From assembly GCA_030849065.1 (NCBI GenBank), contig JASAON010001482.1, forward strand, positions 1 through 38,072: a stretch of DNA of 38,072 nt, given 5' to 3'. Numbering within the stretch: position 1 is the stretch's first letter; every line of letters starts with the position of its first letter. A program made the position numbers and the translations under genes. The notes beneath the pieces were generated by a model. It made no database searches, was not told the origin of the DNA, and saw only the letters and a program-made list of their open reading frames with translations. Positions 1 through 10,598 of this stretch are shown one piece after another. The stretch comes from Jaenimonas drosophilae. Taxonomy: Eukaryota; Euglenozoa; Kinetoplastea; Trypanosomatida; Trypanosomatidae.

Positions 1-322
1 CATGAAGGCTGGGAGGACACCGACGGCACCCCTCCTTCACACATTGTTGACACATGTTCAAGTGCTGCTGCTACGACAACTCACCCCCCACCCCTGCCCA
101 CACCTGTGTATGTGTATGTGGTGTAACATTGTGTTTTGATACTACTAGTAGTGTATATCCCCATATGTGTACGTACTATGAAATCTAAAGTGATTTGTTT
201 TGGTGGTCTCTCCTATATAATTCCTTTCTGTTTCATTTGGAATTTCTTTGTTTCCTTGCTTATGTAGATCTTCGAGCTATCCCAACCACACACTCCTATC
301 TATCTACTTCCCTTCAATCATC
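1..322. other. 5' flank of first M20 gene
   Basis: No coding region is recognised here. The stretch contains short GT and CA-rich patches and ends in a pyrimidine-rich tract and AG that look like the splice signal of the gene starting at 323. The part before about 200 is presumably the 3' flank of a gene lying outside the window. Confidence 0.6.
221..267 (+). promoter_or_regulatory. predicted spliced-leader acceptor, M20 gene 1
   Basis: A pyrimidine-rich run is followed by the first AG at 266-267. This would leave a 55-nt CA-rich 5' UTR before the ATG at 323. It is inferred from the kinetoplastid polypyrimidine-AG rule. Confidence 0.6.
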
Positions 323-1519
323 ATGCCTGTGGACGCACTCATTGCTGAGGCCCGCGAGACCCACGAGATGGTCGTTGCGTGGCGCCGCCACCTCCACGCC
401 CATCCTGAGCTCTCTAACGAGGAAGTGGAGACTGCAAAGTTCATCACGGAGACCCTGGAGAGCTTTGGCTGCCCCCATCTCACCATTACCCACCCTGTGC
501 CCACTGCTGTTGTTGCTGACCTGAAGGGTGAGGCTGGCGAGGGCCCCATCATTGCTCTGCGTGCTGATATTGATGCCCTTCCCATCGTTGAGGAGAGCGG
601 CGAGGAGTTCGTCTCCACAAAGGAGGGCGTGATGCACGGTTGCGGCCACGATGCCCACACCGCCATGCAGCTCGGCGCCGCCAAGATCCTCTGCGCGCAC
701 GTGAGCAAGATCCGTGGTACGGTGCGCTTTGTGTTCCAGCACTCTGAGGAGAAGCACCCCGGTGGTGCGCAGGAGCTCGTGAAGGTTGGTGTGATGGAAG
801 GTGTCCAGAACATCTTTGGTATCCACGTTGTGCCTCAGATTCCATGCGGTGTGGTTGCTGTGAAGGATGGCATCCTGAGCAGCTGCAGCGACAGCTTCAC
901 CCTTCTCATCAAGGGCGAGGGCGGCCATGCCAGCAACCCTCACCTCCTTGTGGACCCCATCCCCATAGCTGCTGAGGTGGTTGGTGCCCTTCAGACGATT
1001 GTGTCCCGCAAGATTGACCCCAAGGTTGCTCCCGTGATCTCCGTCACCACGATGAACACCGGCGCTGAGACCCACAACGTCATCCCCAACGAGGTGAAGC
1101 TCATGGGAACCATCCGCTCTCAGGACCCTGAGGTGCGTGAGCGCGTCCCCAAGGAGATTGAGCGCATTGCCCGTGGTGTCACTGCTGCCCACAACGCCAA
1201 CTACGAGCTGGTTGTGAAGAACGGATATGATATGGTGATGAATGACAAGAAGCTGACGGAGATCGTGCGTGAGGCGGCCCTGAAGGTTGTTGGCAGCGAG
1301 AAGCGCGTCTTCACCCCCAAGGAGCCCAGCTTTGGTGGCGAGGACTTTTCTGCCTACCAGCGTGTGGTTCCCGGCTTCTTCCTCGGCCTTGGCTGTGGCA
1401 ACAAGTCTCGCGGCATCTGCGAGTCCCTCCACTCATGCAAGTTCCGTCTGGACGAGGAGTGCTTGCCCTATGGCGTTGCCATGCACGTGGCCTTCGTCGC
1501 CGTGCAGCTCATTGCGTAG
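323..1519 (+). CDS. M20-family N-acyl-amino-acid amidohydrolase (aminoacylase-like), copy 1
   Basis: 398 aa, the normal length for the M20D/HipO-like amidohydrolases, which hydrolyse N-acyl amino acids with a two-metal centre. The usual elements are visible: HAHPEL near residue 25, [10 protein letters not shown] at 78-87, the GCGHDAH motif with C107 and H109, the general-base pair E142-E143 in [12 protein letters not shown]168 in GIHVVPQ, the lid-domain GGHASNP at 200-206, GGEDFSAY at 338-345 and H370 near the C-terminus. All expected metal ligands and the catalytic Glu are present, so an active enzyme is predicted. No signal peptide or membrane segment is seen, so it is probably cytosolic. 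The frame is open upstream to 248, but only with a TTG; the first ATG at 323 follows a good splice acceptor. It is the first of three tandem paralogues and is very similar to the third at nucleotide level. The substrate cannot be told from sequence. Confidence 0.93.
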   Translation: MPVDALIAEARETHEMVVAWRRHLHAHPELSNEEVETAKFITETLESFGCPHLTITHPVPTAVVADLKGEAGEGPIIALRADIDALPIVEESGEEFVSTKEGVMHGCGHDAHTAMQLGAAKILCAHVSKIRGTVRFVFQHSEEKHPGGAQELVKVGVMEGVQNIFGIHVVPQIPCGVVAVKDGILSSCSDSFTLLIKGEGGHASNPHLLVDPIPIAAEVVGALQTIVSRKIDPKVAPVISVTTMNTGAETHNVIPNEVKLMGTIRSQDPEVRERVPKEIERIARGVTAAHNANYELVVKNGYDMVMNDKKLTEIVREAALKVVGSEKRVFTPKEPSFGGEDFSAYQRVVPGFFLGLGCGNKSRGICESLHSCKFRLDEECLPYGVAMHVAFVAVQLIA

Positions 1520-3083
1520 AGTGAGTAGGCTAAGTAGGCCGCCGCACACATTTGCGTATCCGTTGAGAGTGTGATCAGCATCGTCACTAGTTATGTGTGT
1601 GCGTGTAGAGAGTTGGATCTCGATTATTTGTTTCTTGTTTTTTTTTTTTCTTGCTTTCTTTGATGTACTTTTCGATGTACATTTATCATCAGCATTCTGG
1701 CGGTATTGACGTTGTCTTGCTCTTTTGCTATTGTTATATCGTTGTGCCAACGACCAGCTTGGGACCTCTGGGCATCTCCCACGGTGGGGATGATCAGAAT
1801 GATGAAGGATGCTTCGCCGTGGCAGCATCCATCACTCACAACGTACATCAACGATATATTTTGGCAGGCTGAGGAGGAAACAAGCAAACCGCGACGACCC
1901 AACAACGTTTGTTGGGTACGGCAGAAGTGGGGGAGGACCCCCCTCTCTGCGATTGTGTGTGTGTTGGTGGTGGGGTGTTGATGGAGGTCTCAGCGGCGAC
2001 GTTGTGGACCATCCTGACGCAGCGCCACATACACACACCCTTGACCACCTCTCCGCCTTCCAATGTATCCAACTTTGGTGAAGTATCTCTACAACCGGTC
2101 TTCTCACCCTGCACACACGCACACGTACACACGGCTGATGGAGATGTTGTTGGAAGATGCCAAGCCTTGGCTGAATTAATTTCTATATTTTTGGTAGTTT
2201 TGTGGGTTTCCCGAGTTGCCGCAGCGGCGTAGAGAGGGAGAGGTTGGTGTGTGTGTGTGTGGCGTCATGTCTCACGCGTGCGTCTGTGTGCTGTCTTGCA
2301 TCGATTCGTCTCTACACACGTGTGTGTCTTGCTCATGTGTGTACGTGTGCTACCACACGTGTGATGGTGGTATGGCGCACGCGGGTGCTACTACATATGT
2401 GGGTTTGCGACGCTGCGGTACGTGCGGAGTTTTTTCTTTTCTTGACAGAGCTTCTATCATTCGTATACGCAACCGCGGAAGATGCACCAGCGACAGCAGG
2501 TACGACCTCTCTCTTTCTTTTGCTCTACTCTTCTATGTTCCTAGTGCTTACGGGCCTACTACCATGCTCTCCATCGCTGAAAAAAAAAAACTTGCTGTAG
2601 GAAAATGATGCTCAACGAAATGCGAATCTTCTTCTCAACGCTTACCTCCTGCCGGGTGGTGGTGGTGTGGTGGGTGATGAAGGGGCGTCCAACTCATCAT
2701 CCGCACCATCATCACTTGCGGCAGGGGATGTGGAGCTGCTACAAAGTTGTGGTGTTGTAGAGGCACATCTCATGCACAAATGAACCAACCTCTCCTTTCT
2801 TCTGCCCTTGTTGTTGTTGTGTAGCAAACCTGTAGCCCTCTGTTTTGTGGTTTCGTGTGTGTTTGTTCCACAATCAAGCACCCCTTCACCACCGTAGACC
2901 TTCACACCCACATCTCATCTTTCTCAGTAGGTACATCACATACGCCAAAGGAAGCAAATCGTTGTGTTGTGCCCTCCCTTAACCTTCCCCCTCAACATTC
3001 ATCCACTTTTTGCTCTAGTGGACGTACATTAGAGTACGTTTTTGTACCAAACATACCACTCGCACCCACCTACACCCACAAGT
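1520..3083. other. intergenic region between M20 copies 1 and 2
   Basis: No credible gene is seen. The region holds short open frames with Cys/Val/His-rich translations typical of GT/CA repeats, a T-run near 1640, several (TG)n and (CA)n patches (for example around 2030-2130 and 2245-2270), an A-run at about 2580, and the splice signal of the next gene at its end. Confidence 0.7.
2971..3018 (+). promoter_or_regulatory. predicted spliced-leader acceptor, M20 gene 2
   Basis: A long C/T-rich run ends with the first AG at 3017-3018. It implies a 65-nt 5' UTR that is CA-rich just before the ATG at 3084. Confidence 0.6.
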
Positions 3084-4625
3084 ATGTGGCAGGAGGCATT
3101 TGCGGCACGCATGTCAGCTTGTGCGGAGGCAGACGCTGATGTGCGCACGTGGCGCAATCACCTCTACGAACATCCCGAGCTCCCCAACACGGAATTCTCC
3201 ACGGTGAAGTACATTACCGACATTCTGGAGAGCTTCAAGTGCGCGGCGCTTGACATAACCCATCCTGTGGCAACATCGGTGGTGGCTGACCTCCGTGGAG
3301 AGAAGGAGGGCGGCAGCCTCATCGCCCTCCGCGCCAATATTGATGCGGAAGACGTGGAGCATCCTTCCTTTGCTCCATCAGCCCACACCGCGATGCTGCT
3401 GGGTGCCGCCAAGGTGTTGTGTGCCCACGTTGCGGAGCTCAAGGGCTCTGTGCGCTTCATTTTTCAGCACTGTTCCCGCAAGACCCCTGGCGGGGCGCAG
3501 GAGCTCGTGAAGCTCGGCGTGATGGAGGATGTACGTGCGCTTTTCGCCCTCCATATTGTTCCCCAGCTCCCTGCGGGTGCCATGTTGGTGAAGCCTGGCC
3601 GTTTAACCACGTGGTCGGACAACTTTCACATCACCTTGACCAAGATGGTGGATGAGCACAACCGGCGTGTGGGCTATAGTGACCCGCTCAGCGCGACGGT
3701 GCACTTTATTCAGTCTGCACAGACGATTGCATCGCGCAAGATGGATCATGATCGTGTGCCAACCGTTACCATCAGCTCCGTCATGACGGGTGAGGATCAC
3801 TGTTTTCGGCCAATTCAAGAGGTGCACCTCCGCGGCAACATTCAGGCCCCCGATAGCCACATTCGTGAAGACGTCATTGTGGAGGTGAAGCGTCTTGCCA
3901 GGGGTCTCGCACACGCCTACAACGTGGAGTTTGATGCCACCACCTCCATGGAGCATGAGCGCATCAAGAATGATGCACGTGCGGCGGCAACTGCGCAGGA
4001 GGTGGCGGCGCGTGTGGCAGGTTCATCCACGTGCCCGCACGCCGAGCTGATGCGGCTGACCGAGGCCATTACTCCAGCAACGGAGGAGCACGTGAATGGG
4101 GATGATTTTGCCGCCTACTTGTGCAACACACGGGGGTGCCTCGTTCTCCTCGGAGCTGGACCGGCCAAGCACAGGTCTGAAGCTGCCACGAGGAGCGGTG
4201 AAGTGGATGAGGAGGAGCTGGAGGCAGCCACACTCCGCGCCACGAAGCAGGATGAATTTGATGCATCATCACTAATGACGGGTGTGTGCCTACACGTTGC
4301 CCTGGTGAGCCACTACTCCTTCCCACGCAGCGCGGAGACGAATGTGGCGGCTGAAGAGCCCGCCGCTGCCGTGGAGGAACCACTGCAACAGCCTACCGAA
4401 GAGCTCCAACCTGTAGAGGAACAACCTGCTGCTGAGGAAGAACCTGTTGCTGAAGAACAACCTGCTGCTGAGGAAGAACCTGTTGCCGAGGAAGAACCTG
4501 TTGCCGAGGAAGAACCTGCTGCTGAGGAAGAACCTGCTGCCGAGGAAGAGCCTGTTGCCGAGGAGCAGCAGCCTGTGGAGGAGGAGCAGCCCGCTGAAGA
4601 GCAGCAACAACCAGATGCAGAGTAG
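3084..4625 (+). CDS. degenerate M20-family paralogue (predicted pseudoenzyme) with acidic repeat tail
   Basis: 513 aa. Residues 1 to about 415 align along their whole length with the flanking M20 enzymes ([51 protein letters not shown]). The catalytic positions are lost. The segment that should hold GCGHD is shortened by about 14 residues and reads FAPSAHTA, the EE pair is replaced by S131-R132, GGEDF has become NGDDF, and the C-terminal His ligand region is unrecognisable. Only the His of ALHIVP is kept. The reading frame is intact, so this is not a broken gene but a probable non-catalytic protein. Residues 420-513 form a Glu/Pro/Ala/Gln-rich tail of EEEPVA/EEEPAA units absent from the paralogues. 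M20 proteins often dimerise through the lid domain, so a regulatory or scaffold role is possible but is only inference. The ATG at 3084 is chosen because the upstream in-frame TTG precedes the splice region's end. Confidence 0.85.
   Translation: MWQEAFAARMSACAEADADVRTWRNHLYEHPELPNTEFSTVKYITDILESFKCAALDITHPVATSVVADLRGEKEGGSLIALRANIDAEDVEHPSFAPSAHTAMLLGAAKVLCAHVAELKGSVRFIFQHCSRKTPGGAQELVKLGVMEDVRALFALHIVPQLPAGAMLVKPGRLTTWSDNFHITLTKMVDEHNRRVGYSDPLSATVHFIQSAQTIASRKMDHDRVPTVTISSVMTGEDHCFRPIQEVHLRGNIQAPDSHIREDVIVEVKRLARGLAHAYNVEFDATTSMEHERIKNDARAAATAQEVAARVAGSSTCPHAELMRLTEAITPATEEHVNGDDFAAYLCNTRGCLVLLGAGPAKHRSEAATRSGEVDEEELEAATLRATKQDEFDASSLMTGVCLHVALVSHYSFPRSAETNVAAEEPAAAVEEPLQQPTEELQPVEEQPAAEEEPVAEEQPAAEEEPVAEEEPVAEEEPAAEEEPAAEEEPVAEEQQPVEEEQPAEEQQQPDAE
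4341..4622 (+). repeat. in-frame Glu/Pro/Ala repeat tail of M20 copy 2
   Basis: Imperfect tandem units of about 15 and 18 bases built on GAGGAAGAACCTGYTGC encode EEEPVA or EEEPAA. Near-identical units at about 4434-4560 suggest recent slippage expansion. The tail is highly acidic and predicted to be disordered. Confidence 0.85.
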
Positions 4626-6483
4626 TAAATCATCGTCGTTGTGCAAGTCGTTGGTGATGCTGCTCGTCTCTCCCTGCTTCCATCATCATTGGTGCAGTCG
4701 CAGATCGTCGCTGGCGTTGAGTTAGTCCAGTGCTCCAGAGATGTGTGCGTGCTTGATAATGATAATGATGATGTTTTCATGCCCATGATGCTGGTTTCTT
4801 CTGCCCATGCATCTATGGCCACGTACACACTTGATGCAGCTGTTGTCTTGTGCAGTTTCATATCGTAGACGAGAGTGAAGTAAGAGCTCCCACCCACATC
4901 TAGCACAATATCATCCATCGGTCGTAGCAGCCATGGAGGGTGGCTGGTGATGATGATGGATTGTGGGGATGTACGTTGGCAGCATTGATGTACGCACTTC
5001 ATGTAATTTTGAAACAGGTTTTTTTTCCCCCTTTTTTTTTGTGTTCGTTTGTTTGTGTGTGTGTGTATGTGTTGGTGCCTGCTGATTGGCCTCTTCTTCC
5101 CTTCCTCCCCCACGTTCACCACTTCACCTGCATCACTCATGTGTGTAGTCCTTTCGTGCAAGACAACTCCCCCTACCCGCGTCTCTACGTGGTGGAACAC
5201 GATAAGTTGCTGGAGAGTGAAGTTGTGGGTGGTGATGAATGAGTGGATTGCGCCAACGACCACACAGAACAGTGTTGCGTAGATGATGCACGCATCGAGC
5301 TACTTACTGCATTTTCTTTTTTTCGTGGGGCTACGCACATGGGGGGTTATGCGTTGCTCTGCTCGTCCTCTCCCCATGATGCACTCAGACAGCAACGAAT
5401 CATTTCACTCTTCTTCACTATACAACATGAAAAGGGTGGAAGTGGCTGGCAAGTGATGATGGAGATGAAGATGGATCTTGCTGCGTAGGACCTGGCCGAT
5501 CGCTGAAACTCGTTCTCCGCCACACGCCAATGTGATGATTCCTTTTTGCAATTTTGTTTGCGTTCCACGGTTGTGTTGCCATGGCACCACTGCGTGCACG
5601 TACATGAGTGAGAAGGTTGTCTTACGAATTGGATCCAAGGAGGTGGTGATGCAGCTACATGTGCGTTGGGGGCGTGCGTCGTCTGTGTGCTACACACAGA
5701 CATACCACACTGTGTGTGCGAGAGAGTGCGGCAGTTACATGAGAGGCTTCGTACTTTGTTTTTCCTCTTGTACGTTATGGAGGACGCGCCAACAACAACA
5801 ACACCACCACCACACTATTTTTTTCTTCTTCTTTGATTCCTTTTCATTCATGATTTTGGTTGTGTGTTGGCTGTGTGCTTCCCAACCTCACTTGTGTATG
5901 CCTCCATGAGCATCCATCTAACACCTAAAAGAGCATGGAGATGCGGGCTGTTGTTGTTTGGATTTCCTTCCTCGTGATGCATTCAGAGACGTTGTTGTTG
6001 TTGGTGTTGTTGTTGGCACTGTCTTTCAGTGTGTGTAGGCGGCGCTACCATCACTCCGCAACAAACTCACACAACAACAACAACACCACCAAAGCACACA
6101 CACCTCCCATAACATCGATCTTCATGGCCACTCGTCACGAGCATGATGCCTGTCGCGTAGCTACGTCTAGCTCTACATCTAACCAAGACTCCCCATCCTC
6201 CCACACACACATTCACACCAATGCTGATTTCGTGCGTACATGTGTTTCATCCACTCATTCCACGCATTCTTCTCGTATACATCACCCTTCTTCATCACCA
6301 TTATGCAGTTTAGCTTGGAATCGTGTAGGTATTCCTTCTTCTCCTCCCCCAAACAACAGAGTCCCAACACACTTCTTCCTATCTTCACAGGCACCAAGAA
6401 GCATCCATCAAGCCCCTTCCCCCACAGCACTCCTAGTACGCCACCTACTTACCACAAACCACACACACACATCATCATTCAGG
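4626..6483. other. intergenic region between M20 copies 2 and 3
   Basis: No convincing gene is seen on either strand. There are T-runs near 5020-5040 and 5820, short GT repeats near 5055, and scattered CAA/CA repeats. From 5935 the frame of the third M20 gene is already open, with an ATG at 5935 and a hydrophobic stretch, but its composition (CA, CAA, CTT repeats) is that of the 5' UTRs in this window. Confidence 0.6.
6330..6427 (+). promoter_or_regulatory. predicted spliced-leader acceptors, M20 gene 3
   Basis: A strong C/T tract is followed by AG at 6358-6359, with further pyrimidine-AG candidates at 6389-6390 and 6426-6427. All lie between the upstream in-frame ATG at 5935 and the chosen start at 6484, which is why the shorter protein is preferred. 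Confidence 0.6.
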
Positions 6484-7854
6484 ATGGGTTGCGGAGGTTC
6501 TGCCGAGGCGCTCGACGCCACGAACAAGGAGGATAAGAAGAACGTTCCGCCGCCCAAGGCTGAAACGCCCAAGGCCGAAACACCGAAGGAGGCGGAGCCC
6601 GAGCCGGAGGCGATCGTCGAGGACCGCGCCGTCGCTGCCGAAGTGAAAGACGAGGATGCCGCCTTCAAGGCCCTCATGGAGGAGGCGCAGGGTACGCATG
6701 AAGAGGTTGTGGCATGGCGCCGCCACCTCCACGCCCATCCCGAGCTCTCCAACAAGGAGTTTGAGACCTCCGCCTACATCACCGCGGCCCTCGAAAGCTT
6801 TGGCTGCTCCCATCTCACCATCACCCACCCCGTTGCCACTGCTGTTGTGGCTGATTTGAAGGGTGAGGCTGGTGAGGGCCCCATCGTTGCTCTCCGCGCC
6901 GACATGGATGCGCTCCCCATGACCGAAGACAGCGGCGAGGCCTTCAGCTCCACCGTGGCTGGCGTGATGCACGGTTGCGGCCACGATGCCCACTCTGCCA
7001 TGCTGCTTGGTGCCGCCAAGGTGCTCTGCGCCCACGCGCACAAGATCCGTGGTACGGTGCGTTTCATCTTCCAGCACTCTGAGGAGAAGCACCCCGGTGG
7101 TGCCCTTGAGCTCGTTAATCATGGTGTGTTGGAGCACGTGGAGAGCATTCTTGGTATCCATGTTGTGCCTCAGATTCCGTGCGGTGTGGTGATTGTGAAG
7201 GAGGGCGTTCTCAGCAGCTGCAGCGACAGCTTCACGATTGTGGTGAAGGGCCACGGCGGCCATGCCAGCAACCCCCAACTCACCGTGGACCCCATCCAGG
7301 TGGCGTCGCAGCTCATCCGCTCCCTCCAGACCATCGTTTCGCGAAACTACAAGGCCCGCAAGGCACCTGTGCTCTCCGTCACCTCCGTCAATAGCGGCAA
7401 GCCCACCAACAACATCATCCCCAACGAGGTGAAGCTGCTCGGCTCCATTCGCACGCAGGATCCTGAGGTGCGCCGCACCGTCACGGAGGAGGTGGAGCGC
7501 GTCACCGCCGGTGTGGCCGCCGCGCACAACGCCGATTACGACATGAAGATCCGCCGTGGTTATGACATCGTGACAAATGACAAGAAGACCACCGCGGCGG
7601 TGCGTGAGGTGGCGCTGAAGGTGGTTGGCAGTGAGAACCGCATCTACGAACCCAAGGAGCCCAGCTTCGGTGGCGAGGACTTCTCCACCTACCAACGTGT
7701 GGTGCCCGGATGCTTCATGGGCTTAGGCGTAGGCAACAAGGCGGCGGGCATTCGTGAGCCGCTGCACTGCGCCAAGTTCCGCCTAGATGAGGCTGGCTTG
7801 CCATCTGGCGTGAAGATGCACGTCGGGTACATCCACGCGAAGCTCATGCAGTGA
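6484..7854 (+). CDS. M20-family N-acyl-amino-acid amidohydrolase, copy 3, with predicted acylated N-terminus
   Basis: 456 aa. The M20 core starts near residue 60 and keeps every catalytic feature: C165 and H167 in GCGHDAH, E200-E201 in [12 protein letters not shown]226 in [15 protein letters not shown], and H428. Compared with copy 1 it has an extra N-terminal 58 residues. They begin MGCGGS, the pattern for N-myristoylation on Gly2 with palmitoylation on Cys3, followed by a Lys/Glu/Pro-rich linker with KAETP repeats. In kinetoplastids, MGC-type dual acylation is known to send proteins such as calflagins to the flagellar membrane, so a membrane-tethered, possibly flagellar, form of the enzyme is inferred. 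The body is closely related to copy 1 at DNA level, for example around 713-775 against 7048-7110, pointing to recent duplication or gene conversion. An in-frame ATG at 5935 could give a longer product but is less likely. Confidence 0.92.
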   Translation: MGCGGSAEALDATNKEDKKNVPPPKAETPKAETPKEAEPEPEAIVEDRAVAAEVKDEDAAFKALMEEAQGTHEEVVAWRRHLHAHPELSNKEFETSAYITAALESFGCSHLTITHPVATAVVADLKGEAGEGPIVALRADMDALPMTEDSGEAFSSTVAGVMHGCGHDAHSAMLLGAAKVLCAHAHKIRGTVRFIFQHSEEKHPGGALELVNHGVLEHVESILGIHVVPQIPCGVVIVKEGVLSSCSDSFTIVVKGHGGHASNPQLTVDPIQVASQLIRSLQTIVSRNYKARKAPVLSVTSVNSGKPTNNIIPNEVKLLGSIRTQDPEVRRTVTEEVERVTAGVAAAHNADYDMKIRRGYDIVTNDKKTTAAVREVALKVVGSENRIYEPKEPSFGGEDFSTYQRVVPGCFMGLGVGNKAAGIREPLHCAKFRLDEAGLPSGVKMHVGYIHAKLMQ

Positions 7855-7967
7855 GATGGTGGTGTTGTGGGGTTGTGGGAGGGAGAGAGAATATCGGGTC
7901 CATGCTCGTAGTTGTTGTGGCAGAGGCGGCACGTGAGCCACACACACACACAAAAAAAAGGATAACG

Positions 7968-7971
<4 letters not shown>

Positions 7972-7998
<27 letters not shown>
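7972..7998. repeat. (AC)n microsatellite
   Basis: An uninterrupted CA dinucleotide run of 27 bases lies in the 3' flank of the third M20 gene. Confidence 0.95.
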
Positions 7999-9646
7999 GC
8001 ATGCGCACAGACAACACATGATGATAGAGAGAGAGATACGTGAATGTGTACGTGTGCGGCCTACACATCCATACACATGCCATCACACCCACACACCAGA
8101 GAGGTGTTGCTGTTGTTGTTGTGGCACAGTAGAATAATCTCAGTTTATTTGGCGCTACTTTATGATGTTATTCGTTGGTGATTGAAGGAATGTCTTTTGT
8201 TTTCGCTTCTATGCTCTTACTTGGTGCGTATGTGTGTGTGTGTGTGCTACAGAAGAAGGAGCTCCACGACCCACCATCACCACCACTCACGCACCCACTC
8301 TCTCTGTTCTCTTCGTATCGCTCCGCCTCCTGCCACCTCCCCAAACACACAGATTATTCTCACAACATGCCACGATGAAGAGCAATGGTGGGGATGTTTG
8401 ATGAAGTGATGTCTGTGTACGAGGCGTGAGTGGCGCGGTGCGTACGTGCGTGGAGCTCTCATCAGCCGAACAGTGCATTTGGTGTACGCTGATTGATGTG
8501 CTTCACGCATTGCGAAGATGAGGTGTGGGTGTGGCATCTCTGCACGCTTTTATCGTGGTGCATCGCCGTGTGTGTGTGTAATGTGTGTGATGGGGGCGCC
8601 AACACGTAGGGTCAATCCAACTCCACGCAAGTTGTGCTACCCAACATCTTTTTTTTGTGTGTGTGTGCGTGTGCGTGTTGCTCCCTCAATGGTCGTGGAA
8701 CTACGTGATGCATCAGGAGCCAAAAACATCGCTTCCCTGTGCAACAAGGATGGAGATACGCACACACACAAAGAAAAACACAAAAACAAGCTCAGCAGCA
8801 CGCATATTGGCCACTATTTCCTTCTTCGTATGCATTCATCATCAGCTATGTGTTGTTGTTCGTGGAGGATGGCGTGGGCTACAGTGGGAGTTGTTGTTTC
8901 ATTCTTCTTCTGCCACCCCATTCCTCCCCACCAACACGCAGCGATGCACGTACTTCGCATTCTTCCTTTTTTTATATGCTCTGTGTGCTGAGTGGGGGGC
9001 TGCGAGCCTCACCTCTCATTGCATGTGTGCGTGCATGTGTGATGAAGGTTGTGTGTGTGTGTGTGCGTACGAGTTGAGAGCCATTTTGTTTTTTCATCTG
9101 ATGAGTTGCTGCTGAGCTTGCCTTTATCAGCATCATCATCAGCGGCCATCCAACTCATCCCCCTCCGCATGTACGTCTGTGAGCTCATGTAAGTTATGCA
9201 ATCAAGGATTTTTTCGTCTTCCAACTATGTTGTGTGGCTGTACTCCACCATGATGCTGATTGTGATTGATGATGTGGGGTTGTGGGTGGTGTGTGTTTGC
9301 GGTGGATGCTGCCAGATGGAGAGGAGATGATAACAGCGACGATGATGATGATGGTTCCTGTTGTTCGTGTTGTTGTTGTTGTTGTTGTTGTTGCTGATCT
9401 CTCGCTGTTCGTGCGTGTGTTTGGTGGGGCGTTGACGTGATTCTGCCAATTCGTAGCAGCCGTGGATGTGAGCGTACTGAACCACGCATCATCTTCTCTC
9501 CACCACACCGCACACCTCTCTCAGCGGGAGGACGTTTGTTTGATGTGCTGCCATTCATGTGTTGTTGTTGTTGTTGTTGTTGCATCTGCACAGAGGCCCC
9601 CATGTGGAGCTCACTCCTCATCTTTATCCTCTACCTGTACGTACGT

Positions 9647-9681
9647 ACACACACACGCACACACACACACACACACACACA
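9647..9681. repeat. (AC)n microsatellite
   Basis: A CA dinucleotide run of about 35 bases with a single G interruption lies in the intergenic desert. Confidence 0.95.
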
Positions 9682-10382
9682 TGCTCACTTACATCATCAT
9701 CATCATCGCTTTTCATTGCTTTGCACATGAAACGCCTCCTCCTCGTGTGCTCTAGAGAGCACTGAGTACCTCCGCCACCCACTTCTCCCTACCCTTCCGC
9801 TGCGTAAACACACAACTCATTTTTTATATATTTTTATGTGTGTGCGCCGCAGTTTTTCTGTCGTTTTCTCATTTTTTTTTGATGTCAAAATGAAACAAAG
9901 AAATGTTGGATGATGTTGGATGATGATGGTTACGAAAAGGAGGGTCTCCCCACCCACACAAACACACAAACATACACAAAAAAAAATGTTGTTGATATGT
10001 TGTTGTATCGTTTGGCGACCTCCTTTTTTTCTTGCTTTCTCTTTGATTTGGTTCATGTTGGTGCCATGTGTATGTGTGTGTGTAGGTGCGTGCTCCAACA
10101 CACGTACGTATGGCACACACGCACATGGTACACCAACACCAACACAATGATGTATGCGATGCAACGGCGCAGGGTGAGGAGAGGGTGAAATATGAGTGAA
10201 AATGTGCTCCCGTGCGCCTAATTTCGAGAACTGAGTTCATCTTACCTCTACTCTTTCCTTCAAACATAAAAAAAAAAACAACAACAACAAGAGCTCATCG
10301 CCACCAACAAGGCACACACATGCACGCTACAACTTATGTGTGTATGATCTGGTACGCATCGTTGGCCAAACACAATGACATG

Positions 10383-10438
10383 TACTTCTTCTTCCTTCCT
10401 TCCTTCCTTCCTTGTTGTTGTTGTTGTGTACGGGGAAG
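10383..10438 (+). promoter_or_regulatory. predicted spliced-leader acceptor with (TTCC)n tract
   Basis: A CTTC tetranucleotide repeat forms a long pyrimidine tract; the first clear AG after it is at 10437-10438. The implied 5' UTR of 160 nt ends in a (CA)n run at 10565-10587 just before the ATG at 10599. Confidence 0.5.
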
Positions 10439-10598
10439 TGTGGCATCGAGATCCTTTTGCTGCAACCGTTGTGTGGATGAGGAATCCCACAACACAACAT
10501 CTTAGCGTGTAGCTCCAACACACACACACACTGACTATAGAACCTTTTCACCTCACTTCTTCTTCACACACACACACACACACACAAACACACACAAC

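Larger units (their letters stand above)
7855..10598. other. 2.7-kb gene desert rich in dinucleotide repeats
   Basis: No supported gene is found. Short frames here translate to Cys/Val or His/Thr runs from GT/CA repeats. The region contains (CA)n at 7972-7998 and 9647-9681, (TG)n near 8231-8250, 8655-8675 and 9050-9065, GTT runs at about 9368-9394 and 9559-9582, a CTTC run near 10390, and the splice signal of the next gene. It probably combines the 3' UTR of the M20 gene with the 5' UTR of the next. Confidence 0.65.

Noticed and set aside
314..1432. Long - strand frame of 372 codons antisense to M20 copy 1
   Set aside because: It mirrors the coding bias of the + strand gene, matches no family, and its start and stop have no splice signals. 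The same kind of mirror frame appears antisense to copy 3 at 6475-7695.
4313..5263. - strand frame of 316 codons with Ser/Ala/Gly repeats
   Set aside because: The repeats are the reverse reading of the Glu/Pro tail of M20 copy 2, and the rest lies in repeat-rich intergenic sequence.
8518..8991. + strand frame of 157 codons in the gene desert
   Set aside because: The translation is rich in Cys, Val, Ser and His from GT/CA/CAT repeats, shows no domain and lacks a plausible splice acceptor and leader of the type found at real genes.
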